Assembly (NCBI GenBank): GCA_022695795.1
Contig: MU404086.1
Coordinates: 62,001 to 126,000, forward strand
Source: Biscogniauxia marginata
Lineage: Eukaryota; Ascomycota; Sordariomycetes; Xylariales; Xylariaceae
Direction: 5' to 3'
DNA length: 64,000 bases
How positions within the stretch are numbered: position 1 is the stretch's first letter; each line of letters begins with the position of its first letter. The notes beneath the pieces were generated by a model that was not told the DNA's origin, did not search any database, and saw nothing but the letters and a program-made list of their open reading frames with translations. Shown here one piece after another: positions 23,151 through 35,411 of this stretch. A program made the translations under genes and the position numbers.

Positions 23151-24467
23151 TTAGTACGGCGCGTCCAAAATGAACTTCTGGATGACCGCGTCGATGGCGT
23201 CATCGGTCTCGTTCCGATTCCAAGGTTCTTTCAAATTGGCGTAGTCTGCAGCGGTGTGGTTGAAGACCGCGTGCTCGCACGCTCGAACCAGGTCGTCCAA
23301 GCGCGGGCGCTCCCGCAGGTCGTACGCACGGCACCTACGGATCAGGTATTTAAGGTCATCCGAGATGCAGTCGTCTTCCAGGTCCCCGTGGCCCCTGCTC
23401 ATAATCGTACGCAACGGCTCCCCGGGTCCGTCGCGCACTTCGACTTCGGATACATCGTATCCTCGGTGTCCTATGGCAAGCCACATTACCACCTACGGAC
23501 TCGGCAGATTACTCGTTAGCTTTTACGACTGCGTGTTTAACCCCTCCTGACCCTGGGTTCACCTACTCGCGCAATCTCGTTGATATTGTCCTTTATGCCG
23601 ATCTTGACTCCGAACCTAGGGGTTGATTGTCAGCCTCATATGTGGATAACTCAGGTGTAATCCAGACTGGTAACATACTCATCATCGACCGGCAGATGTT
23701 TTGCAAGACCAAAATCGATCAACTGTAACCCCATCAGCCCATTTCCACGGGGCTATTATTCTGTCAGCACGTGTGGTTTTACCTTAGTGATCGGACTGAA
23801 TCTGTGTTCCCTATCCGTCTTGTTCCATTCGCCTACCAAAACATTGCCGAAGTTCATATCTCGATGAATGCGTGTCTCTGGTTGTACAGACGGATCAATC
23901 GTCTCTCTCCACGGGGGATCGTCGACACCGCCCCTTCGTGGGTAGGCCATACCGACACAGGCACGCGCCACTACATTTCATTACGTTAGCAGCCAACTCA
24001 GACAACCGGTTTGGGCATGCTCTGTAACGGGATAACTCACGGCACAGGAATACACCCCATAGGATCCGATTCGGTATCTTCTTGCCCTCTTCAGTGAACC
24101 TGATAAGGATATCTACCCAAGTGCCGTGTTCTACGAAATCCATGACGAACGCGTAGCGCGATAGATCTCTGCCCGGGTTGGGCATGGGACCTACGTAAAG
24201 GAGCCGCACGATGTGTTCGGCGCCTAGAACGGCGGTTAGATGCTGTACCTCGTTCAGGAATGTCTCATCCCCCTCCTCGAGCGCGGCTTTGATCACGACT
24301 TTCCTCTTAAACTGCCCCAGCTCATCCAGCTCATTGTAGACCCAAGCGCCGCCGAAGGCACCGCTCCCGATCGCCTTCCCCCCCTTCAACTTGAGCTTCG
24401 TCGTGAAGTATGCATTGACCTCTCTGAACAATGCCGCGATTTCCTCGTCTTCGGATGTCGACGACAT
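23151..24467 (-). CDS. Divergent fungal protein kinase-like protein
   Basis: Five exons, 24467-24041, 23970-23783, 23752-23679, 23615-23567 and 23492-23151, give 359 residues. A kinase fold is recognisable: glycine loop GSGAFGGA (34-41), Lys60 in VVIKAA, hinge-like FVMDFVEHGTW, catalytic HRDMNFGN (178-185) and DFG (218-220). The activation segment is very short and has no APE motif; helix F may start at DNINEIARVVMWL. This layout recalls an expanded, lineage-specific fungal kinase family with unknown substrates. Intron 2 is only 30 bp (acceptor TAG at 23753), which is short for a fungus, so that junction is the least certain. An ATG at 24521 would add 18 residues. Activity is plausible because Lys, HRD and DFG are intact. 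Confidence 0.75.
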
Positions 24468-26216
24468 GTTGGACCTAGTAGATAGGAACCCGGCACGAAG
24501 ATATTTCCCGTAGACTGCCAAGTCTCGATTTAGTGACGGCTAGATCTACACTCCTTGAGAACCATTAACCCCCCTAGAAGAGATTTCGATATCGACAAAA
24601 GGGGATTCTTCGTCATTGTATCTAACTACAACACGGTGCTCTTTATAAATCTCGACAAGAACTCCAGGCTTTGTTCAGGAGCCGGTCTCGGTAAGTCCTC
24701 GTGTCCACAAACAAAGGGGCCCACAAGGATTGTCCTTATCCAAACTGGATCGATCTCCTAGATATTCTTCGACACATACATAGAGAGAGAGAGAGAGAGA
24801 GAGAGAGGTTCGAAAAAAGAAAATCGGAACACTGAGGAAATCCGGCACAGAAACCGAGAGGATGATGAGGAGTCCACGTCTAAGGAAGGGCCCTAAAGTT
24901 ACTTAAGAGTCTTCCCGACCCATTCACTCGATTAAAACCACCGAGATACTTAACATCCATAGCCAGATATATAGGCTCCCAGGGAAACGACAACTTGAAG
25001 TTTTCTTTTTTTTTTTTATTACTCTCCCTCGCCTTACGATATGTGATATCTGTTCCTCGATCCGGGTTTTTCTAATGATAGCGACAGGCCAACGACTCGT
25101 TTTCTTCATAATTCCCACGAAACGCAAGCAAGCAACTTGTTTATTATCTTCGCCGTAGCTTTAGCTTTTCTTCCACCGCAGCTTACTTACATTAGACACT
25201 AGCAAAGACGACACTTTCTAAAGATAACATTGAACTTCCTAGACATTCGTTATTGATCACAACAGAAACAACGGCGCAAAACGACTATACTACTACCTTA
25301 CTTACCTAGGTACCAAACTATAGCCCCGGACTAACAATGTCCCAACTCGCACTAATATCTGTCTCTACCCTATCTATATATAACCGTCGTTTACCGCATA
25401 TGATGCTTATATGCTCCAATACAACAAAATCGCGTGGTTTAATAGTCATGATTTCTTATGTACATAATGTGTTTATACTGTTTTCCGAGAAGGTTCCGTG
25501 TTCAATCCACGGCGTAACTAACTGAGCTGAGCAAGGTACTTTAGTGGTGTGAGTAGCGATTCTGCAGTTTCGCGAGAGCGAATGAAGTAAGTCCTCGTTC
25601 GCCCTTCGGCAAGTCTGGCGAGTTGGTTAGTGTTCGCGGGTAGTCTTTACTACTCTAGTCACAAACCTTTTTCTTTTTTGATCAAATATCTCACTAGACT
25701 ACCAACCTAAGTATAGCTAGTTATCTATGTTAATATCACGTCAAGTTCCATGAGATACTCTCTAATCCCAGGAGCGTACCGACTTTAGCTAAGGGTTAGA
25801 GAAATTCTACGTAGTATGTCACTCTAGAAAAGGGAAACACTTGTATGCATAAGAGAATAAAAAGGTATCAATCAGGTATCAATCAATTGTGTACACCAAG
25901 CCGAGCGGGCCTCCCCAACTTCAGTTCATGCCCTTTCTTCATGCCTATGAAAAATAATTTCGCCAAGGTCATCATGCAAAAAATGTAAAATGCTTCAAGC
26001 CTATCTCTGCCGTCCCGTGAACGCCTTTGCCTCGCCTTTTTTCAGTGTCCAACCGATCTGTTAAGGACTTGCTGGTCTACTTCGGGTCGAATACCAGCTC
26101 CTCCTCTGTAGATTATCTGTCATGTGTCATGCGATTATCCGTACCCACGTTTATTATTGGTTTCATCATCACCTTGCTTCCGTGTAAATTCTGCCTTCCA
26201 TATGTTCTGCTGACAT
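24468..26216. other. Intergenic region with a dinucleotide repeat
   Basis: No gene recognised. It holds a (AG)13 microsatellite at 24782-24807 and a T-run near 25005. Around 25490-25520, CCGTGTTCAATCCACGG could form a T-arm-like hairpin, but no complete tRNA can be folded around it. Confidence 0.5.
24782..24807 (+). repeat. (AG)13 microsatellite
   Basis: Thirteen uninterrupted AG units lie about 315 bp upstream of the kinase start codon. Length variation among strains would be expected. Confidence 0.95.
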
Positions 26217-27830
26217 TTACTGCTGTGGCTTGTAGGCACGGTAGCCTGGGTAGGCGCTCCCACCGTTCGCCGCTGCTGGAGGCGTGGGAGGTGATTCGCC
26301 AGATGGGCGGCTGTAGCCCGAACTGAAGTCGAAGCCGCTATTGTTCTGGATCGGGGACACCGGAGGCGCTGGTATCGCCGCCATTGCCGCCGAGTATTGG
26401 CGCTCTGGAGGCGGCCGTGCTAGTGGGCGAGCAGAGTCTCCAGAATACTGCCGTGTAGGAGCAGGGGAATATGTTCGGGTGTAGTTGCTCGACGTTGTCG
26501 TCTGTGATCGCTGTGGATACTCAAAGCCCATTTGAGGGCCAGGCGATCGCATCCGGGAAGGATTGGCGTTGCTGCTATAACCGTAGCCACCGGCCTGCGG
26601 TCCGGGTGATCCCATTCGAGTAGGGCTAGCGTACGCGTTGTTGCTCGGCGGTGCCCGAGGCCCAGCACCATACGATCCAGGAGTAACACTCCGTCCGTAC
26701 TCGTCATACGGTCTCGGGGTTCGTGACTGGGGATATGGTTGCTCATAACCACTATTGTTGTAGTCTTGATGCGGGGTCTGCCTTCCCACCGACCCTCCCG
26801 CCATACCGTAACCCTGGCTCATGTTGTCCTGCGAAGCTTGTCGGTAACCACCGTGATAATCCTGGTGCGGTGTCCGTCTTCCCATTGAACCAGCCGCCGT
26901 TCCAGCCATGCCACCTGCCATGCCGTGACCCTGGTTCATGCTGTTCTGCGAAACTTGCTCATAAGCCGTGTTATTATCATAACTGTTATATCCGTAGCTC
27001 TGCTGGCCATTCGTACCATAAGGGTCGGCCCCCACATGATTTGCTGCCATGTATCCGTCCGCCCCAGCTTGTCCAGGAGGTGGTCCGTACGGACTTCTAT
27101 TATCAGGAGAGACGGGACTAGGAGTCGTCGGGTGAGACAGGCCAATTGTACTGGTCAGATTGCCCTGACTGGGATCAGGCTTTTTCAGTGGCTCCATCTC
27201 AACTACTTCTTCCTCTATGTATACCTTTTTGGAGTTGGCCTCCTCCCAGCTGGGCATGGCGGGTAACGAGTCTGCATCCTTCTTATTTCCCGTATCAAAC
27301 TCGGCATACTGAGGTACGTCGTGCTTTGTGCTTAAGCTCGGCACCATAGGCGGCTCCGACCTGTAAGCATGATTATGGTTGGGCGGGATATACGGTTCGT
27401 CCAAATACTTGTGGTTCTTGTTCCGAGGAGGATCGCAGCATCCGCAGCAATCACCGCAGCACTTCAGACAGTAGCAGCATTGGCAACAGCATGACATGCC
27501 GCAGCAAGCGCATCGGACAATGCACCAAATGATGGAGATGAGGATGAGACCACCAATAATAATCACGGCAATTACGGGCCATCTGTCGCATGTCAGAATT
27601 AATTGCATACGACGGGTGGAACATCAAGCATACTTGCAAAACGAGGCTTTCATGCAATTATCCCAGCTTGAAAATGCGGTTTTGGCATCCGATATGCTGT
27701 CCGATATGCCGCTAATAGATTGACGCTTGCCGATAGCCGCGACGGTGCTCCGCTCGACGAGTTGCACAAATGCATCTTTGAAACTGCGGTCTTGGAGACT
27801 GCGCTCCATCAGGACACCGATGTGCGGCAT
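26217..27830 (-). CDS. Fibroin-3-like single-pass membrane protein with Cys-rich juxtamembrane region
   Basis: Two exons, 27830-27634 and 27582-26217 (51-bp intron, donor GTATGC), give 520 residues. After about 66 residues there is one hydrophobic segment, WPVIAVIIIGGLILISIIWC, and then an unusual cluster of about 18 cysteines in 40 residues (CACCGMSCCCQCC and onward), likely palmitoylation or metal sites. The long tail is Gly/Tyr/Pro/Ser-rich. It includes a repeated unit, with (S)QDNMSQGYGMAGG and GRQTPHQDY occurring twice in variant form, and S-P-G-P-Q repeats. Ascomycete homologues are usually labelled fibroin-3 related; no biochemical role is known to me. A plasma-membrane or septal location with a disordered cytosolic tail is inferred. 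No signal peptide precedes the membrane segment. Confidence 0.82.
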
Positions 27831-30800
27831 CTTGGGGTATATTTCCTTCCAGACTTCGTATAGCGTGTTAGGGATTGCAGCAGATCAATGCTGGCGTGTT
27901 TATTTTCCTTTTCGAATCGCGGGAAGGGCCGAAAATGTCAAAACGTCGAAACATTCGAGTGTTGCTACCTACTCATGGTCCAAATTTGGAAGCGGCTGCG
28001 CGTCTGATCGTCCCAGAAATCTGGAAAACCTGGAAAATTCCGTTGGACTGCAGCAAACACAGCCTTAACTTTCTTCCTCCAACAGTTGCCTTGTTCCCGC
28101 CGGCGGTCGTCCAGAGCGTGAGGATGTGCGCGAAACGATGGTATGCAAGCGAAATTCCTTCGAACGTTGCTTTTTGAATCGTCAAACCGAGGGCGACTCG
28201 TATAAAAGAATGTGACCGATACGGTGTCAAGGGGGTTGTCAATGAGTGTTTTGAGAAGTCGAAACGAGGGTTATGCGTGTAGCGACGAAGATGCAAAAAT
28301 GAGGGAAACAAAGGAGTGAAAATAGAAACTGTTTGAAGGAGAGAATTGAAGATGGTTTCTTTTTCTTTTTCTTCGGGGTCAACCGAATAAAAAAAAAAGA
28401 CACAAGATCAGCTGGCAAAAAGTACCAACTGACAGGCTCCAGACTTACTAAGAGGGAAAGAAGAAGAAAAAAGAAAAAGAGGAGAGCCTTCAAACGAGAG
28501 ACAAAAAGGCTCAGCAGGACAGGAATTACATAAAGCGCATCCGTCTGCAGAGAACCGGCGTAAAAGGCGGAGGAGAAATGAGGAACAGCAATGGCAAGGA
28601 CGAGTCGCAATTAATTTCGATCCGCCTTGAATGGATGGTTGAAATGTGGGGGCGATGGGACTCGAACCCCTGAGCCCGTCACTTAACCACCAGTCCCCTA
28701 TTTGCCGAGAAGAGCGGAGGGGGCTGACATCAATTAGGTACATAGGTACGCCGGCTAGTGCCTCTTCTACCTGCACTTGCACGCCTCTAATTTCGGTGTG
28801 CAAGCAGCCCGTTCTCGCCCAGAGTTTTAACGACTGCTTCTGGTTCGTCCGAGTTTGCCTTGCCCCAAGTCTCAGCGCGCCGCGTGTGAAACGGTAACGA
28901 CGAGAAGTCGTGGAGGCTGTGCAGCAGGTCGTACGCTTCGACAGCGAAAGGCTGCCCGCTTTTGTGTCACTGAGTCGGTGGGGGATGGTGATCTGGTGTA
29001 CAATCTGTGTCGTCAAATGGTCGGTGGTCAGTGGTTAAGTGATCAGTGTGGCCTGTGGCCTGTGATCTTGTCTCGGTTTGCTTCTGTTTCTGATAGAACG
29101 AACCCAGCTAGGTAATTACTATAACCTTAGGTACCAAGCCTAGATATGTACCTACCTATGTAAACTATAAGAACATACCTGCCAGCCTGCTTATATATTT
29201 CAGCAGGGTTTATATTGATGATATCATGACATTCCTCGAAGCAAGTCATCCTTGACCTTTGACCCCCGTCTGATTAGCTGCGAGGAATTGTCGACTTTCG
29301 CATTGTCTCATATTAGTACGCTATGACAGAGAGATTCTACCTATTACCTAGACCATGCCTTCGAGAGGAAGGAAAGAAAGGAGGTGCCTTGGAGATCTAA
29401 CCTGCGTCTATGTATCATCAGATGATATTCGTCGATAATATATATATCCAACTTGTATATTGAATCGGCCCGCATACACACCCAGTTTGGTAACCGCGTC
29501 GCCCTCGCGCGTCCATTGTCTAGTTTTGCGTCATCGGCTCTCAGAGCAGGGTGCTACGCTAAACATGCAAAATCTGACCATCGTTATTTATATACCTATA
29601 TAATTCTGCATCCTGTCTGGTCTGCCCCCGGGGACCAAAGCTCTTTTGAGTAAAGACCCCCAGGACCAGAGGAAACATTCGAAGAGATTGAAATTCCTAA
29701 GGTCCCCACGCAGATGTAACCGGCTAAGCTAAAACTAAAGATCTTGGGCTGCGTGGAGTTCGTCGAAGGTCTCAGTCTTCAGGGGGGAAGGGCCACCTCG
29801 GCCACTCATCGCTGGGCGTTGTTTGAAACTTGCTAAACTCAAAATTGCCGCCCCCACAGTCTGCATATGCAAGTTCTCGCGTGGCCGCTACGTATCTACC
29901 CAAATGCGTAGATGGGATATGCAAATCTCCGCTCAATCACTCGAGGATCTGAACCTTACCGAGCCATCCGTGTGGTCTACTGTATATGTACATACATATG
30001 TAGTTATCGTGAGATGCTAGCTACCGCTGCTGCAGTACCCGACCTACATTTTCTTCCTAGGTTGATTTCGTTTCGTCACCATTCATTCGCATTACGTGAC
30101 TATGTACTGTATGTACGTCTAACATGACCTAACCTAGACCCGATCGATCGTTCATGAATTAATTAGGTTTGTATGTCATAAGCCACAGCCTAATTATATG
30201 GCTACCTATATATGCATATATATTGCCTAACTACTTCTCTCCATTGGTAGATGCCGTCGCACCCACGTCTCGGTATTTTATAATATGCTTCTCCCTTTAC
30301 ACAAGGGGTGCCTACGAGGAGAATTAGACGAATGATGCCCGAGTATGTATATCTATTGATCACCACATAAAAATATATCAGATCAGCACAAGTCAGCTTA
30401 ACAAGACTAGACGACATACCACCTAGGAATTAAAACGTAGTCGCTGCAATAAACGTCATACTACGTAAAGAGTACGATTTCTAGGGTATGCCAAAACCGT
30501 GACCCACCTACCTGTTATTAAACCACCCGAACGAGTAGATAGTAGAAGGTAGGTACCTAGGTAGGGCTATCCTATAGTAGCTAGGTACGTAGCTGTATGA
30601 TCCAGCGAAGCGGAATATTCAAATAAAAAATCGGATGAACTCAGATGGAGGAGAAAGATAGTAGCAACTAGGTACGGCACTCCCCTCCTCTCCCGTTCAT
30701 CACAGCCGTGGTGGCTAAGGCCTATCGTCGTCGTCAGCGGTCAGCCCGTCTGCGTGTGTGCGTGCGTACGCAACCACATTCCCGGTATCGAGAGATCTTA

Positions 30801-31340
30801 TCTAAATTAAGGTTTGGTAGGTATGTTATCTTTAAATTTGTAGTTTTCCTCCCCCCCTCCTCCCAATCAATCCCCGGAAAGTCTCGGCCCATGGATCATC
30901 GTTTACCTGTACCCATAGGTCGTATCGTACCGTACACCGAGTAGCCCGAGTTCGTACGGCCGACTATGAGCGCTAGGAGCACCTTTGGAGCATTGCATAT
31001 ATGTACATACTTCGAGACCAGTAGTAAGGAATTCGCGGGTAGAATGAGCACGAAAGTGATGCAATGATGACAATCAAAGAAAAGAGTAGTCATCATGTAG
31101 TTATCTATTCATTAATAGGATTGTTCGTGGTCTCTTTACCCTGTAGACCAAGTCAACTAAACTGTGCATGATTCCGGTTTGCCCCTTATCCATAACGCCG
31201 AATATGATCACTCAGAGTCCCTTTTCAAAACGACATCCTGAAGCAACCCAGGGTATATTCCCATCATCCCCCCCCTTGTCCCGTACACGCACACATTAAC
31301 TCTTGTTCCTCATTACATCGAGCCCCTCATCATCCCATTC
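27831..31340. other. Intergenic region, 3.5 kb, no gene recognised
   Basis: The first part is the upstream region of the fibroin-like gene. A tRNA-like fragment at 28646-28690 is listed separately. The 202-codon minus frame at 28408-29016 runs through it and through homopurine tracts, and is not credible as a gene. From 29100 to 30600 TAGGTACCTA-type words recur (29130-29160, 30550-30590). Confidence 0.5.
28646..28690 (-). other. tRNA-like 3' fragment (pseudo-tRNA or tRNA-derived repeat)
   Basis: Read on the minus strand, the segment has a T-loop box (GGTTCGAGTCC) followed by CGCCCCCA, like a T-arm plus acceptor 3' side, and GTGGTTAAGTG upstream like a D-loop. No complementary 5' acceptor strand (GGGGGCG) or anticodon arm is present, so it is not a complete tRNA. 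It could be a truncated tRNA or the head of a SINE. Confidence 0.3.
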
Positions 31341-31900
31341 TTACTTTCGCGGCGGCGGGCCCTCGGGCGGGGCATAATCGTTCGGCGCGTTACCGCTGTA
31401 CACGTTCTTGGGCTGCTGCACGCCGCTCTGCTGGCCATAGTACCCGTCGGTAGTCTGGAACGTGTTGCCGGTATACTGAGGGTCCATCGGGTATGACTGG
31501 CCCTGCGGAGCCCCGTAGGCTGGCGGGGGCGCTTGATAGCCGTGAGGCCCTTGTGGTCCTTGTGGCCACTGGTTATTGCCTGAATTGGGGGCCATCCACC
31601 CGGTGCCGTACCTCGGCGCTACGCCTTGACGGCGGCGACGGCGGGAGTTGATGCAACTGCGATTTGCGTCAGTATCGGAGGGCCGAAAACAAGAGATAGG
31701 GTTGTTGCTTACGCCCATAGGAAGAAGATGAGGATGACCAAGAAGATGACAACGGCAGCGAAGATCCAACGCCCGTAATAATTCCAAGCTGTATAGCATC
31801 GGTTGTAACTTCTGTAGTATCCGTCGGGACACTCGTAGTCGTCGTCATAGTAAGCTCGGGTCCCCAGCAGGGGATTGTTGTGGTGGACAAAAGCTGCCAT
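31341..31900 (-). CDS. RCR-family membrane protein (Congo red resistance / chitin deposition)
   Basis: Two exons, 31900-31713 and 31656-31341 (56-bp intron, donor GTAAGC), give 167 residues. The N-terminal part has YYDDDYECPDGYYRSYNRCY, then one transmembrane helix (WIFAAVVIFLVILIFFLWAC), a basic stop-transfer NSRRRRRQG and a Pro/Gln/Tyr/Gly-rich cytosolic tail ending PPEGPPPRK. This order matches RCR1/RCR2-type proteins. In yeast, Rcr1 resides in the ER and influences chitin content and Congo red tolerance; Rcr2 acts in endosome/vacuole trafficking with ubiquitin ligase adaptors that recognise PY-like motifs (here PPAY and APPE occur in the tail). Which paralogue this is cannot be said. Confidence 0.85.
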
Positions 31901-34900
31901 GTCGGTGAAAGGCGATTGCGAAAACGATGTAGGCGATGCTCGTAGTTTGGCTCGTCGAAAGATGAACGAACAAATCGAAGGGTAAGATTCGGGGGAGGTA
32001 TCGCACTCGTAAGAAAGGTATGTAGGGTAATTTGGAAATACGCCACCAAATGTTGTTTGTGGTGCGGTGAATGACGCGCGCAGTGACGTTTGACCTGGGT
32101 CGGGAGTACTGAGGTGCTGTAAGGTACCTAGGTTTTCGTGAATCGAGAGGACGATGCGAAGGCAAGCTGATTGATTATAGCCGCCAACACAACAACCAAG
32201 GTGAGTGATTGATGAAGATGGATGGTGAGTATTTCAGGTGGAAGGTTCTAAAGGAAGTGCGGGACGGACAAAAAGGCCGTTGCCTCTGGCTTTTTAAGAG
32301 AAGTTGGTCAACTACGTATTTCGTAAAGAAGCCGGATTCCGACTTGGGAGAGTTGGAGCTGGCGTGGCAGAGTGGGTCCCTAGAAAACTAGTCGTACCTA
32401 AAGTCACCTAAGAAAACCACCCGGTCCCGTCTGCAGTGCAAGCCCACTACTAGGTACCTAGGTAGGTACCTAGGTAGGTTAGGTAGGTATGGAAGGTACC
32501 TAAGACTCTGGTGGCTGTGCAGGCCGACAATGACAAAAACATGCCACGGAGAGAATCGCAGCTAGAGAACCAATTCGAAACCTTAAAAGCGCGGCATTTT
32601 TACTCGAACCGGATCCGCATCTCGTTTTCGGCTTCGCATGTAATCATTACTCGAACCCGACTAATACAGCAAATGGAATAATCTGGATTAGCCCGTGGCT
32701 CAGAGGAGTTCGCTGGAGCCCTGCGCGCAGGTGTTGATGAGCAGAAAGCTCCGCTATAAGGGCTGAGCCTGAGCCCATTTTATCTGCCCGTCATCCGACC
32801 CCATCGCCCGTCTTCCCACGCAACGTCCTACATATATCGGTATGCCGCCTACGTACTCCTCCTGTCTTGCATTTGGAATTATGTAGCAGCCGACAGAGAA
32901 GGGCGGGAGAAATAAAATCACGCAGTGGTGGCAAAGCGAATTTGGGTTTCTATATCGTGCGCATTGTTTTTATATATTATATACATGTACCTCATATACG
33001 CCGTTGGTGTAGGTCCCCGCACGCATTGTATTGCGCATTTTCCCTCTGTCGCAGAATGGCAGGTATTCGGAATAGCTAATTCAAGCATCGTGAGGATGGC
33101 TGTGCCACTTGCGATAGCGCGAGCTCAGCAACTCCGCCATACTATACTTAGGTAGGTAATAATGAATAATAGCTACCTAGGTAGGAAATGCACAGGTTCT
33201 AGGCTGTTAACAAAGAACATGGTCACTTCGTATTATCCTGGAGCTACCCACCCGTAGCTGACCCCGTCAGCTCTATTTGATATCTGAGATGCTGAATTGA
33301 GAAGGGTACAAATCGAGACAATAACTTGAAGCGCAATGGTATGTGTGATATTAGTATTCGCCTCATTTTCAGCTATGGACAAGTTCGAATTCCCACTCTT
33401 TTCACATACAGGTTGTCTCGTGGGGACTAGAGGGAGCTTCCTGTGCTGATTTGCCCAGAACCAGAGTAAAGGCGTGATATAGCAGAACTGATGAGCTACT
33501 AGTATTAGCATACCTACATATGTACCTAAGCTACCCTACGTAAATAAAACATCAGTCCTGTGAATGTTCAGAAGAGCTGCAGGGTCCGGGATCGAGGTCG
33601 ATATATACCTACGTAGGTGTTTATTGCGCGTACGCACTTATTTATCGCTACTCTCTAGAAGATCCCATCACGACTGGAATGAATCAGGGGTAGAAAAGAA
33701 AGAAGAGTTCTTCGTGTTAGTTGCCTGTATTTCGTACCCCAGTTTAATCGGGCTCTCTGTATAAGCCAAGCCCATTTTTCTACCGACGTAGGATCATTGA
33801 TGACCATGTCACAACATTTAGGATTTACGTCCTAGTTGTAAGACACATGCTCGAGGTACCTTATCTTCCTCACCTACCCAAGGTCGCTTGTCCCTCTTCT
33901 TTCCCACACATCACGGTCTGTTTTGTCTTAGTTGTATTCTCGTCACATCGAGCGATTCTCAAAGAGTCAAGTGATAGGAACCTCATGTTCCGGATCTTCA
34001 GTGGCGGGCGGGGGGGTAGAGAGAGTGACAGGAGTGTGAGTGTGAGGGGGTAAAGGGACGTGGGTGAATCCTCGAGGTTTGGAAGGGCAACGGAGGGCAG
34101 CAGATTCCTTGTCAGGTCCTGCGAGCTAATGATATGCGGCCACGTCAAAAATCTCCGTGGATTTGCATACCATTCTATTTTTTTCCCCTCGAGCTTGACC
34201 TTGCCTGGCCCGCCCTGACGCCCGCCCGCCTAGCCTGCCAGCCAGCTCCAAACCTCCTCTTCCCCCCTCCAGATGTAGCAACGGTAGGAGACGTGAACTG
34301 TATTGTACATTGCCCATCCCGCAGATTTCTAGTTTCTGCAGGTGACAAGGAAGCAGAATGAAGAGGCAACCCGCACTTGACTGGTAGATGCACGCCTGCT
34401 GCGTACACATTCCCATCCAGATACCCACCCTGGGGGTACCTGACGAGTCCACGTTGCGCTGGCAGAGGTCGGCTCATGAGCCAATCAGTCCCGCCTTCGT
34501 CGCGACGCTTAGAGAGTTTGCCAACGCATCACCGCATTAAATGTGGTCTGTGTGTAGCCTTCAAGTATCCTTTCCTGCCTTCTTCCCATCGCCGACACAC
34601 TTTCCTCTCCCTTCTTCTTTTCATGTAGGCCCGTCTGGACTACAGACTGGTATGAGAATGCGCCCGTTGTTCTCCTTCTCCTTCCCCCTTGCCGGTCCTT
34701 GACCGGTCCTTGCTGTTCTTATCTTGGCCGTCGAGTGACGCCATGCCAACCTTGCACTTGTATTGCCGCTCTCGAGCGTGCATTTCTCCTCTCTGCTACT
34801 CATGACCCTTATATACGTCTCCCGAAACTCACAACGACGAGTACATTGCATGTCAAGGACATCAGCTTGAGTCGTGTATCATAAGTCATCATCGATTCAT

Positions 34901-35411
34901 TGGAAAAATACGCCTAACTACACTCTTGCTTGCTCACTCACACGCTTGTGATTGCATGATGGACGCACACCCGTACCCGCTACCCTTCGCCGCCGACAAC
35001 GTGTCCGACCAAAGAAAATATGCCCCCAGGTGGCCATCCCGACCTCTCTAGCATTCTGGGACCCGAAAACTACTGACACCATACCGTTGGCTATGCAGAG
35101 GAGGTGGGGCTGGGCAGACGAGGCGCATTAAGAAAGGAAATACCAGAATATGAGACCCGAGACGTCAGAGGCCTGCTAACAGCGCAGGAATCCTCCGAAG
35201 TCACGCTCGCGAGAGAAGTTTTATATATTAGGTCGTCGCCGGCCGAGAGTTGAACCGTCTTTCTTTATGATTCCCAGATATCATTAGCGTCGTCAAATTG
35301 CTTCGAAGTCGTCCTATAAAGGCTCGAGTTAGAGTACCAAATATCAGGCATGTGTTACCTGGCGGCCTAAAAGAAACGAAAGGCCGATGTCGCTTATGAC
35401 GGACAAGAGCT
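31901..35411. other. Intergenic region, 3.5 kb, with dense TAGGTACC repeats
   Basis: No gene recognised. Notable contents are the TAGGTACCTAGG tract at 32451-32515, further copies at 33145-33185 and 33605-33620, and pyrimidine-rich DNA at 34150-34280. Short frames on both strands at 33847-34850 are low-complexity and overlap each other, so are probably chance. Confidence 0.5.
32451..32515. repeat. Palindromic TAGGTACCTAGG tract
   Basis: Consecutive units of TAGGTACC and TAGGTAGG fill about 60 bp, giving nested palindromes (GGTACC, CCTAGG). It is the densest occurrence of a motif family found through the window's intergenic DNA. Confidence 0.85.

Noticed and set aside
25488..25520. T-arm-like hairpin CCGTG/CACGG resembling a tRNA 3' half
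   Set aside because: No matching acceptor 5' strand, anticodon arm or D-arm can be placed on either strand.
28408..29016. 202-codon minus-strand frame
   Set aside because: Low-complexity, runs through homopurine tracts and a tRNA-like fragment; no splice or domain support.
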